From assembly GCF_002865645.1 (NCBI RefSeq), contig NW_020194519.1, forward strand, positions 1 through 61,944: DNA of 61,944 bases, given 5' to 3'. Position 1 is the stretch's first letter. Every line of letters begins with the position of its first letter. This document shows, in pieces, positions 15,346-25,773 of the stretch. A program made the translations under genes and the position numbers. The notes under the pieces were generated by a model, which made no database searches, had not been told where the DNA came from, and saw nothing but the letters and a program-made list of their open reading frames with translations. Origin of the DNA: Hyaloscypha bicolor E. Lineage: Eukaryota > Ascomycota > Leotiomycetes > Helotiales > Hyaloscyphaceae.

Positions 15346-17889
15346 AATTATAGCAAATATTAAAAAGTAGTTTATTAATAAGAAATTTACTTAATTTATA
15401 AATACTATAGGAATTAAAATTAGAATTATTTTATAAAAGCTTATAATTTTATTAAAATTATAAAATACTATTATAGCCTAATTTAATATATTTATTTTAT
15501 TATTATAGCTAAAATTAATAGAATTAATAAAAAATACTATATTTTATATAGCTTTTAAAGCTATTAATAATTTTACTAGAATTAATAGTATTATTTTAAT
15601 TCTTTTAGTTTATAATACTTTATTTTAAATAACTAAATATAATATTTTATTACTAATTATATTATAATAATTAGTAATATTTAAGAAAATAATAATAGAA
15701 ATTTAGAAGCTTTAAACTAAATACTAGATTATAAATATTCTAAATACCCGAAATAGTTCTAGTATTACTAATATTTATAAACTTTTCTTAAATTTAAATA
15801 TTTTTATATAATATAAAAGAAATACTAATTAATTTAATAATTAGAATAAATTATATAAGCTAATAGCTATTAATAAAAAGAACTATATACTAGCTTTATT
15901 ATATAGTAATACTATATTTTATTTTATTTTTATAAAACTCTTTTATATAAGAAATATTAAAGTTATTACTAATAGTTCTAAATCTAAAATTATTTCCGAA
16001 TTTTATAATAAAACTAAAAATAATATAAATATAATTTCTTTTATTATTTTTGCTATTTTACTAAAATATAATAAAGAATACTTTTATAAAACCCTAAATA
16101 TTATAATATTTTTTTAGTATAATAATCTATATAAGAACTTTTATTAAATTAAAGTTATTAGCTTTCTAAAAAAAAAATATATATTTAAGATTATTTCTAG
16201 ATTTTAAATACTAAAAAAGATATATATTTTTAATTTCTGGTTTATTAATAAAATTAAGAATAAGAATATAAAGAAAAAGTTTAAGAAATTAAAACTAGTT
16301 ATTTAGGCTTATAATAATAATAAGAAATATATAATATTTTATAAACTTATATCTAATTAATAATTTTATTTAATTATAATTTTTATATTAATTTATTTTA
16401 TAAGTTTATTAGAAAACTAAATCTAAATAATAATTTAATTCTAAAGATTATAAAACTATTATATAATATATTAGAAACTAGAAATTACTAGTTTATAATT
16501 TATTATTTCTATTATATTAATAAACTTTCTATAAAATAATTAACTTATAACTCTTATTTTTTTTATAATAAATAATTCTTTAAAATTATTAGTTTTTAAA
16601 CTAATAATATTTTATTTATTAGAAATAATAATTTTATAAAAATAAAATAACTAAAGCTTTATAAGATTAAATTCTTAGCTAAGAAATATAAATATTTTAT
16701 TATTAATTATAATTTCAAGTTTAATAAAAATATTATTTATATAAATATTACTAGAATTACTTTTATATAAAAATATTAATATAAAAATCTCTAAATTATT
16801 TCTATAAAAAATACTATTATTATAAGTAATAAAAGTATTATTTATTAAGATTTCTTTATTAAAAACTAATATATTATCTAATATATTAGGGAAGTATATA
16901 TTATATTAGTTTATTAACTAGAAGCTTTATATAATTTATTAATTATTACTTAAGCTATTAAATTCTCGGAAACTAATATAAAAATACTTAATAAATATAT
17001 TTAATTATTTTTATAAATAGTTTATTTATAAATAATAGAGATTTCTTTTTCTAAATTAAATATATTCTAGTTCTTTATTTAATATAAAAGAATTACTAAA
17101 AGTATTCTAGTTTTAGAACTCTATAATATAGCTTATAGCTTTAATATAAGTATTTTAGTTAAATCTATAATTAATAAAGTACTAGAAATAAAACTACTAT
17201 TAATAATTTATATAAATTCGAAGTTATTATATAAATACTTTATTAAATTAGGAACTATTTAAGAAAAGTATTTAATAATTAATATAATATATCTTTATTA
17301 AATATATAAATAATAAGAGATTATAGAAGTTAAATAAATTAAGAAAGAATTAAATTCTATTAATTTTATAATAAAATTAAAGCTAATAAATACTTTTAAA
17401 TACCTAATTAATATAAATATTATATAATTAAATATAAAGAAATAAATTATATATAAAAGGCTATAGCCTTTTATATATAACTAAAACCTTAGAAATACTA
17501 TAAATATATAAAATATTTAGGAAATCTAGTATTAGGCCAAATTAGGAAATTTATATATAATTAGAAAGAATTATTATTTTTCGCGTTTTTTAGAAAGTTT
17601 TTAATATTAATATAATTATTTCTTTAAAAGTTATATATATAAATAATAGAATATAAATTATAGAATATAGTTATATAATCTTATATTTTATAAATAACTT
17701 AACTAGTAAACTAGACTTTTTTAGATTTATTAAATTTAGAAATTATATATTAATATTATAATATTATAATTTCTATTTCTAAATATTAACTTTATTAACT
17801 TTAATATAATAGTATTATATATTATTAGTAAACTAATATTTATTATATTTAAAATATTTTATATTTTTTTAAAATAATAATTCTAATTA

Positions 17890-20656
17890 TAAATTTAATA
17901 AATTAAATTATATTTAAAATAGAACTTATATTTTAATAAGATTTAAAAGAAATCAAAATATTATTTAAATCTTTTTTATATAATTTTCAGAACTTATTCT
18001 TTTTTTTTAATAGTTTTATAAATTAGAATTTATTAAATTAAAGTTTTTAAAAATAAAGTTAGTTTTATTAAATTTCTTTATTTTTACTTTTTTAAATTAT
18101 TTTATTTTCTAATAAATAAAAATAAAAATTTAATAAATCTTATAATTAAATAAAATAATATTAAAAGTTCGAATTTAATTTCTTTTAAAATATAAATTTT
18201 AATTAATTTTAAAACTAATTATTTAAATATAAAATTTAATAACTATTTTTTTAATTTTTTTAATAAAGATTTTAAAGCTTTTTAAAAGTATTTTACTAAT
18301 AAATTTAAAATATTTAATATATATTAATTAATAAGCCTCAAATTACTTTAAATAAATCTTATATACTAATAAATATTACTTTATTATAGCCTTTTAAATA
18401 TTATAAGATTTGTTTCTAAAAATATTTATAATAGAATTAATTTTAAAAGAATATTTATTATAAGTCTAAAATTAAATTCTAGAAATTATTTTTTAGAAAT
18501 ATATAAAAGTTCTTTATTTTTTAAAAACTTTCTATAATATAAATTAAATATTTAAATCTTAAAAAGTTTTTTAAATCTAGATATATTTTTAGAATATTAT
18601 ATAATAGCTTTTAATAAATAATATTTAAATTATTCTCGAAATTTATTTTATTAAGAAGAAAATAGTTTCTTTTTATTTTAAAAGGTTTTTTTTTATAGAA
18701 ATTATTAAAAAAAATAAGCTTATAAATAAAGTTTTTATAAAATATAAGAAATTATAAAATATTTTAAAAAATAATTTTATATTATTTTAATTATAAAATA
18801 TATTAATTAATTATATTTATTAATTCTTACTTTTATTAAAATACTTTAATTCTAATATATAAGCTTTATTTTATAGCTTAAATAATAGTATTTTAATAGT
18901 TTAATTATTATTATTAGCTTTTAAAGTCTTTTAAAAAGCTTTATTAAAAGTATTAAATAAGCTTTTATTATTATTTATATTAGAATTAATTTAATTAATT
19001 TCTTTTATAAAAATAGATTTAATAAAAAAATTATATATTTTATAAATTTTAAAATATAATTATTTATTAAATTACTTTTTTTAAAAAATAAAAAAATTAG
19101 TTTATAAAATATTTATTAATAAATAATAAAATTATAAAATAAATTACTAAATTATAAAACTATAATATTAAATTTAATATAAAACTAATTTCTATTTCTT
19201 TTATAAAACTTTAGAAAACCTTTATTATATAAAAAGCTTTAATAATATATATATAATTAAAAACCTATAAATTTAAAACCTATAATATATTTAATAATAA
19301 AATAATAATATAAATGAATTATTTATTTCTTTATTTAATAAGAAATAGTTTATATTTTTAATTATATAAAAATATTTCTTATTAAATAAAAATATAATTA
19401 TTTTCTCTAATTAGATTATTTATATAATATAGTTACTAATATAAACTTTTTCTTATTAGATAAAAAAATAAATAATTTTATATATTATATATTTTAATAT
19501 ATAATTATAACTTTTACTTATTTATAAATTTTTATTTTTTTATTTTAAACTTTAATCTTTAAATATATAATATATAGTTATAATATTATAAATAAAATAT
19601 ATTAATTAGATTTTATATAGCTTATTTCTATTATTATTTTTTAGAAAGTAAAAAAAGCTAATATAAAATAATTTATTTTCCGAAATAATTTACTTTCTCT
19701 AAATAAAAAAAAAGGCCTCTTTAGTATAATATTAAGTCCGACTATTAGAAGAAAGAAATTACCTATTAATTACCTAAATAAGAAATACTAAAAGATTTAT
19801 AATTTCCCTAATATATTCGGAAAATTTCAAATATTTTTAATATAATTATTTATTTAGCTATTATTAGATATATTCTGGCTTATATATATTTAGATAAACC
19901 CGATTTATAAATTATATTATTAGAATTCTTAATTTAAAGCCTTTAATTTACTATAATTTTATAGTATATTTAATTATAGAAAAATATATCTAATAATAGC
20001 TAAATAAATAATTAAGTTATAAATTATAATTATTAATTTTTTTTCTTTATTTTATTATATTATTATTAAGGTTAAATAAACTTTTAGCTAGGTATTAGAT
20101 AAAACTAGGAATAATATATATAAGAATTTAAGAAAACTAATAATCTAATAAATAATATTATTTATAAATATATTTTCTAAATAGGCTATAACTTATTCTA
20201 GATTAATAAAGTTATTATAATTACTATTATTTATAAATAGAATTTTATATAATTATTTAAATATCTTTTAATATTAATTAAGTATTTCTATTTTCTTTCT
20301 ATTTTTCCTGTTTTTTATACTAATATTATATAAATACTATAAATTCTATATAAATATAATATATTTATTATTAGCCTAGACTAATATTATTATATAAATT
20401 TAATAAATTAGGCTATTTCTAGGTAAAATCTTCGAGCCTACTAGGGAAGCAAACCTGGAATGCCTCTATTAAATACAAATACTAATACCTATACCCACAT
20501 CCATACCCAATACCTAATACCAAATACCCACATTATACCTACACCCCAGGAGTTTCAAGGTACACCCTCCCTGAAGTTATTAGACGATGGCGACCCGTCT
20601 CAAGAAGCATCCTGCATCGCCCCCAAAAGCCACCGCGGCTCGCGACTCTGCTGTTG
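17890..20656 (+). repeat. Duplicated segment, copy A, crossing the AT/GC boundary
   Basis: It matches 40,060-42,104 in the same orientation from the aaatttaataaatta segment through the AT-rich part into normal-composition sequence. The match ends at the shared CTCGCGACTCTGCTGTT, after which the two copies differ completely. Copy A is about 0.7 kb longer through indels, among them an inverted-repeat stretch at 19,316-19,477 with ~40-bp arms. The AT-rich part is RIP-saturated, while the last ~230 bp are nearly intact in both copies. Confidence 0.75.
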
Positions 20657-21600
20657 TACTGGCATTTATCGTGCTTCGACCTCCTTCTACCCCGACACCC
20701 CTCCTGCCAGCGACGCAGGGCCTGGGTCTCCCTTAGCAGACTCGACCAAGGAAGAAAGGACTCCACAACCAGTCAAGCGGATACAGACGCAAGAGAAGCT
20801 TGAGAAATTCATTGCAAATACTGGAGCCGCTCTCATCCAGCTCGTCAATAATCATTGGGAACGACTTGCCGCTGGCCTGAAGGTGCAAGAGCTTCACGGC
20901 GACCCTTTCAGTAGCGACAAGCGGCTACGGCGAGTATATCATTACCACGAGCTCCGGAGGCTGAGAGTGGAGACAGAGCTGCACTGGTTGCGGCGGGCAC
21001 TATCGCTAATCAGGAACCTCCGCGACTTCCAGGAATATCTGGAAGAGAACGGCTACCGTCCTTCAGACACCTCCAATCATCGGCTTCGTCATGCCTACCT
21101 GGTATATATATCTATGCTACTGGCTTCAGCTCATCCGCCTTAAACATGGGCGATATCAAGATAGCTCTCAAGGAAGATCTCCGATATGCTGTCCGCTGGA
21201 TGATCTTTATTAACGCCCTAGGTCTCGGTGCTGTCCTTATCGGCGGTAAAGCCGTTGCGAAACTCGTATAGGCAAGTCCAGCAGCGAACGGCTCTCCTTA
21301 TTGACTCTGTTTAGGTATAAGACATCAGGAAACAATAATAATAATCTCGACTGGCTCGCTACTCAGATTAAGCAGTGCCCCATAACTGATTTCCGGGCTC
21401 TCTGTGGCATCTTTAATATAGTGATGGCTAATCTCTTGTAGTACTACCAAGTAAAGGATCCTCTTAACAAGCTCGAACTCATGGCAAAGATCGAGGCCGT
21501 CGGTAGCGCGTCTGGGCAGGAGGTCTGTATTATGACCCAAATTGATTCGAGGCTATGTAGTAAAATCGAAACGAGCAAGATATGTCACGAGAGGAGAGAT
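20460..21600 (+). pseudogene. Unrecognised host gene or gene remnant
   Basis: GC-normal sequence with coding character, family not recognised. The open frame 20,460-21,143 (227 codons) starts in low-complexity Tyr/Thr/His/Pro-rich sequence. From about residue 90 it becomes a charged helical protein (EKLEKFIANTGAALIQLV, then Arg/Leu-rich to EEYLEENGY-like text). A second frame at 21,146-21,271 encodes KEDLRYAVRWMIFINALG followed by a glycine-rich hydrophobic stretch. A third, about 21,315-21,600, encodes CPITDFRALCGIFNIVMA followed by charged sequence with one internal stop. No clean intron joins them, so it is either multi-exon or decayed. The 5' 200 bp are duplicated at 41,921-42,104. Some C-to-T changes relative to that copy suggest light RIP. 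Confidence 0.4.
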
Positions 21601-22059
21601 TAGCTTTCATTTCTTATAGTAGCTCTGTATTCGAATCCATTATAATTTTGACCTCTTCGCAGCTCACTATCAGGATCCCGTATGCTCCTACGACCCACAA
21701 TGGTCCCAGGAAACTTGCTCCCGGGACTATAGGGCTTCCTGGGAATAGTGATCCCATGACACCCCGCTGTCCCGGGATACTCACTGGTCTCAGGAGCCGG
21801 CAAAGTTAAGCATCAGGTGCCTAACACCAATTCCTTAAAATTCTTTCCTTCCTCCTTATTCTTCCGAGCCAAAATTCTCTCTGCTTTTTTGAAAAGGCGC
21901 TTCTCGATATCTTCTGGTATTATGTTCTTTGGGAGAGGATAGGCAGTTTGCTAAAAGTCAAGTATTAGCACTCGTGTATTCAAGCAAATCGTCGCTTTCC
22001 TTACTATCTCTGCCATAGATAGCGGCCACGATATATGGACCTTGAATTTGTATATAGTA

Positions 22060-24148
22060 CATAGATAGCGGTATAAAGTATCGGGAATACAAGGCATTAT
22101 TTTATAAAGGCCACTAAATGCCCTATAAGGTCTTACTTTAATCTCCCTATAGCTATTCCTGGTTTCCTATAAGCCCTGTAAGGGTCCCCTGAAAGTGTGG
22201 CTTACCCCGCTATTGCTTGATAAGCCTCTGATTTTAATTATTTTTTAATAACTTTAATTCTAATATATAGTAATTTTCTCTTCCCTCTTTTTCCTTCCTT
22301 CTTTATACTTATTGCCCCCTTCTAAACGAATTATCTCTTTTACGTAATGAGGAATTACCTTAATTTACTCCTGAATCTTACTTTGGGATAAGTCTTACTA
22401 GTACTTCTCCCACCTTGCTTTAAGCTTCTTTCTATTAGTTATTAGCCCCCGCTTTATTATTTCCTTTTTTATATAGAACCAAGCCTTCTCAATTATATTA
22501 AGATTAGGTAAGTTTGCTAGCCAGAGCATTTTCATAATTCTCTATAAGCTATAAATTACTTCTTGGTAATAAGATTTATATACTAGTATATTATTCTCCT
22601 AAATAATTATATTAGGTTAATTCTTTTGGTATTCCCTTATAAAGGACAAAAGCTTCTTAGCAAGGATTTTCTTTTAATATCTATACTAATTAATTCCGCC
22701 TTAACTATTCTTTACTATAAATATACTAGTAGCCTTATTATACTTCCAAGTTTTTCATATCTCTCTAGAAGCTTATTCATATACCTTAATCTAATCCCTT
22801 AGCTACTTCCTTTACTTCTTTTCCCACTTCTATTTATTCGCCTTTTTAATTAATGAATTCCTTATATCCAAATTAGCTTTTTTCTCTTTCTTCTCTTAAG
22901 AAGTCTCCTTCTCCTATATATGGCAAGGCCCCTTCTTATTATATGAAAACGATTCCCAGAATATAAATTCAGAAAAGCCTTTCTAATATTATTTTATATA
23001 ATACTTATTATATACTTCTTTAGGTAATCTCTATACTTTTCTCTTTCCTCTTATACCTCCTAATTATACTATAGTTTCGTCCGTAAAAATAATATTCTTC
23101 TACTTCTTAAGTATCTAATACTCTCTTTCCAAATACTAAGCTAATTACTCTACTATATTTAGCTTATTTAAACCAGGTTTAATAGTTAATTTATATTAAG
23201 AGTAGCCTATATATATAAGAACCTTCCAAATTATTCTTGGTATAATCTCATAACCCCGCTTTCTTACTTCTTTTGTAATTATGATATAAGAAAAGCCTCT
23301 TATAGTAGAATTTTGAAGAATAACTTTCAAAACATACTTAATTACCTCAGAGGAAATTACAAGTTAACCAGATCTTGGTATATTAAGTATATAAGAGACC
23401 TCCAAAGGCATATTCTTGTTCTCTACCCATCTATACTCTCTAGCCATAGCTATAAGTCAATAAAGAGCTGTTTTGGGTACTCCTATAGCTTCTCTGATTT
23501 GTCCTAAAGACTTCTTGTCCTTAAGCATATAAATAGCCTTGATTCTGGTACTAGTAGAGTGCTCTTTGGGCCCAAGAGTAGCAAGTATAAAAGCAGTTAA
23601 CGAAGCGGGTAATAGAAGGGCTGGTTCAGCTAAATCATTGTCTAAATCGTCCGAATCTGATAGTAAATTATATTACGCATCCTCTTTATCTTCGGTATAC
23701 TTATTAGAGCGTTCGTCATCTAACGAATCAGGAGGAGAGGAGAGCTCTGATTAGCCATCTAATAAGTCAGGGAAGTCAAATAAACCTCCAAAAGTAGCCA
23801 TAATAATGGCTAAAGTAAAGCAAAAGGTATTAAGTATTTTTCTAATTAATTAGAATTAGAATTCAGAACGAAGTATATATAGAGAGATGTGTATTAGGGC
23901 TAATTACCCCCCCTTTACTCGCTACTAATTAGTGGACTCGCCTATATTTATAGGCGTTTGGGGGCGTTCAGTACCTGTCAAGCTGCATAAGCCTATATTA
24001 AGCCTTCAGGGCACTTTTAGTAAGCTTATAGGGGCTTACAGGGGACTAGGACTAGCTACAGGGAGATTAAAGTAAGACCTTACAGGGCATTTAGTGGCCT
24101 TCATAAAATAATGCCCTGTATTCCCGATACTTTATGCCGCGATCTCCG
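22060..24148 (-). mobile_element. Tc1/mariner-type DNA transposon, 2.1 kb, TA target
   Basis: Inverted repeats of about 130 bp lie at the ends: 22,060-22,200, with the internal motif AAAGTATCGGGAATACA, and 24,010-24,148, its reverse complement. They include GGCCACTAAATGCCCT and AAGGTCTTACTTTAATC blocks shared by both ends. TA dinucleotides flank both edges (22,058-22,059 and 24,149-24,150), as expected for Tc1/mariner insertion. The interior carries a degenerate transposase on the minus strand. RIP is moderate here, so the element is younger than the AT blocks. It lies inside a MADS-like gene. Confidence 0.85.
22270..23801 (-). pseudogene. Tc1/mariner DDE transposase, RIP-inactivated
   Basis: From ATG at 23,801 the minus strand reads an N-terminal acidic region, a helix-turn-helix-like stretch (KKSLGQIREAIGVPKTALY), then the catalytic core. 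First acidic site: IIFTDETIV. Then RGKRKV.RLPKE, GFSEF..W.SFSYNKKGPC, a second site read as ENN where EDN is expected, and PNLNIIEKAW matching the family's PDLNPIE box. About ten stops and Asp-to-Asn type changes fit RIP transitions. Length is about 500 codons, longer than the usual 340-residue Tc1 protein but common for fungal relatives. It is non-functional. Confidence 0.85.
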
Positions 24149-24478
24149 TATATCGACCATGCTTACAAATGGTCAAAGCTACGCCGACGCCATCGAATTT
24201 CCCTAGTTCGTAAGCTTTCGTAATCAAAGTCTCTATTCTCCTGTTTATTCCCTCGTTCTTTCTCTTTCTTCTTTTCCCCTCGTTGTTTCTTTCAATCTTT
24301 GGAGTATCCATTAATACCAAAAAGTGATCTGCCCAGGGTAATTTTGATTCGAGCATTAAACCTAAGGCGTTTGAGAGTTGTCTATTATTTAGACCCTCTA
24401 TTCGGATGGCGGTCTTTGAGGACTTTCGAACGGTAGCCAGCAGGGGTATAGGAACCGATTTTGAGTCCATGGTTGCAC

Positions 24479-24663
24479 AGCGAGGGGCTTGAATCGATTC
24501 CCTCTAAATCGGTGGTAGGGAGCCGTATTCGAACCCTCAATCCTCCAAAATCTTAGCCGAAGGAAAGGCTTAACCGGGCGATGGAGGGCCTGAATCGGCC
24601 CCCTTGAATCCAAGTGGTGGGGAGCCAGATTCGGACCCCTTCAGATCTAAAAATAGGCTGAAG
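24479..24663. repeat. Imperfect tandem duplication, two ~85-bp copies
   Basis: 24,479-24,565 and 24,577-24,663 share the order GGCTTGAATCG, GGTGGTAGGGAGCC, ATTCGAACCC, TTAGCCGAAG with about 70 percent identity. It lies upstream of the MADS-like gene and of the GH72 fragment. The TTCGAA motif recalls a tRNA T-loop, but no cloverleaf forms. Confidence 0.6.
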
Positions 24664-24758
24664 CTCTATAAGCCCCTTTACAATGCCACTTTGTCCTCAC
24701 TATATGCGATTCTGCTTAGTCCTTGTTCTTAGAAATGAAATTTTCTAACCAAAATTAG

Positions 24759-25495
24759 GCTTTGTTAGTGTGGTAGGAACCTCGGTCGCCACCATGTTAG
24801 ATTTCAATGTTCTTGCTACACAGCTTCATTCAGCTTCTCCCACCGGTACCAATTCAGCTCAATACACGCCTGTCAACACCGCAAAGAGAACTTGCCCTAC
24901 CGTCGACTCCCACTGGCAGGTTGCACCCACGGGACTTCCGCTGACCCCAAGCCGAGACTGGTGCAGCTGCATGGTGAGCACACTCAGCTGTCAAGCAAAG
25001 AGCACCCTGACCGACGGTGAAATATCTTTCAACTTCGGTTGGATCTGCGGCGGGGACGGATTCGGTTCTTGTAAAGGATTTACACCCGACACAACCACCG
25101 GCAGCTATCCTGATTGGGGGATATGTAATCCTATCGATAAACTCTCGCTGGCTTTCAATGCGCTATATCAGCATTACGGCTCTCAAGCCTCGGCGTGCGA
25201 CTTCACTGGTAATGCTACCCTGATGACGCCTACCAAATCGATGGCCGCTTGTGCTCCTCTTCTTAATGTCACGGTTGCAGCAGGAACATCTACTGGTGGT
25301 ACGGCCGGACCGGCGGCAACTACTGCTTCAGCTTCAGGCTCAACTAAGACTTCAAACAGCCCTACCGCCTCCGGTGCGAAGAAAAGCTCCGCTGCTCATG
25401 TTGGCCTTACTCCGCCGTTTTCGTTTATAGTCAAAGGTGCAGGAATATATATACTTGGCTTAATAATTATAGCTGGTAAAATATTTATATTATAA
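24759..25495 (+). pseudogene. Last exon of a GH72 beta-1,3-glucanosyltransferase (GEL/Gas type), 5' truncated
   Basis: The frame opens directly after a good 3' splice site (CTAACCAAAATTAG) and encodes GFVSV.GTSV, the usual linker after the GH72 catalytic domain. A cysteine-rich X8/CBM43 module follows: CPTV...W, CSCM, further Cys residues, ending YQHYGSQASACDF. Then come a Ser/Thr/Ala-rich stretch and a hydrophobic C-terminal tail, a GPI-anchor signal. Such enzymes elongate cell-wall beta-1,3-glucan at the plasma membrane. No catalytic exon exists upstream: the preceding 290 bp are unrelated and a TAA (24,746) lies in frame before the splice site. About 240 of the usual 540 residues remain. 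It is a stranded exon, probably inactive. Confidence 0.75.
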
Positions 25496-25773
25496 TAAGC
25501 TTTTCAGATTATAAAAGCAGTAGTTATGCCCAAATATGAAATTTATAACAGAAAAGCGCCGAAGCTATTTGAAGAGTTAATACCCTTCTATGGGATAATA
25601 GCTAATTGCAAGATGTTCATGGACTAGTGAATGCTAATAAACAAAATCTATTATATATCTCCTCATCAATGTCGTATAGTCTGCCTCAGCACAATATCTC
25701 CCCATCTGTCAGAAGGCCGCCAAGGGCAAACACGGGATCGTGGGGATCGGTGCAGTGGAATATCCTAAGTCTA
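25496..25773. other. Intergenic, nothing recognised
   Basis: Moderate-composition sequence between the GH72 fragment and a DNA transposon. Short open frames show no coding signature. Confidence 0.5.

Larger units (their letters stand above)
9960..17845 (+). mobile_element. LTR retrotransposon relic, copy 2
   Basis: Direct repeats of about 215 bp at 9,970-10,185 and 17,627-17,843 share the order of recognisable blocks (ataatcttatattttataa; actagtaaactaga; attattagtaaactaat) and look like RIP-mutated LTRs. The interior matches copy 1 (1-4,960) in inverse orientation. A 1.8 kb insertion at 13,550-15,345 breaks it: copy 1 is continuous across the matching point near 1,990-2,000. All coding capacity is lost. 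Without the insertion the element would be about 6.1 kb, normal for a fungal LTR element. The class is not determinable by eye. Confidence 0.6.
1..20410. repeat. AT-saturated, RIP-degraded repeat block
   Basis: The whole stretch is almost only A and T. CpA and TpG steps are nearly missing, while TpA is everywhere and isolated CpG (ttcgaa, ccgg) survives. That pattern fits fungal RIP, which converts CpA to TpA, better than plain CpG methylation decay. Stop codons occur in all six frames and no frame of 60 codons is open. Long inverted and direct repeats inside it, listed separately, show that it is nested transposon wreckage. No host gene, tRNA or rRNA is visible. The edge at about 20,420 is abrupt: normal-composition sequence begins within some tens of bases. 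Confidence 0.9.
21813..24311 (-). pseudogene. MADS-box-like small protein gene, split by a Tc1/mariner insertion
   Basis: The 5' part (Met at 24,311 down to about 24,151) encodes KRRKRKNEGINRRIETLI, then TKAYELGKFDGVGVALTI and CKHGRY. This resembles the MADS core: basic arm, R..TL..KAYEL, V.VAL.I, G.Y. A TIR element then interrupts the gene. On its far side 22,057-22,005 encodes SWPLSMAEI, and a 54-bp intron (22,004-21,951; GTAAGG donor, GCTAATAC branch, TTTTAG acceptor) leads to exon 21,950-21,813 encoding YPLPKNIIPEDIEKR and a basic tail to TGA. This SWP..MAEI / YPLPKN..P.D.E layout is one I associate with short fungal MADS-like proteins. The two halves are not exactly in frame at the insertion, so a small indel is also present. 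It probably encoded a nuclear DNA-binding protein; the target is unknown. Another member lies at 33,326. Confidence 0.6.

Noticed and set aside
1..20410. Mitochondrial DNA or a mitochondrial insertion
   Set aside because: No mitochondrial protein, rRNA or tRNA is readable, and CpA depletion plus transposon structure points to RIP.
24500..24660. TTCGAA/TTCGGA motifs followed by GGCTCCC resembling tRNA T-arms
   Set aside because: No pairing T-stem, anticodon arm or acceptor stem can be formed; it is a tandem duplication.
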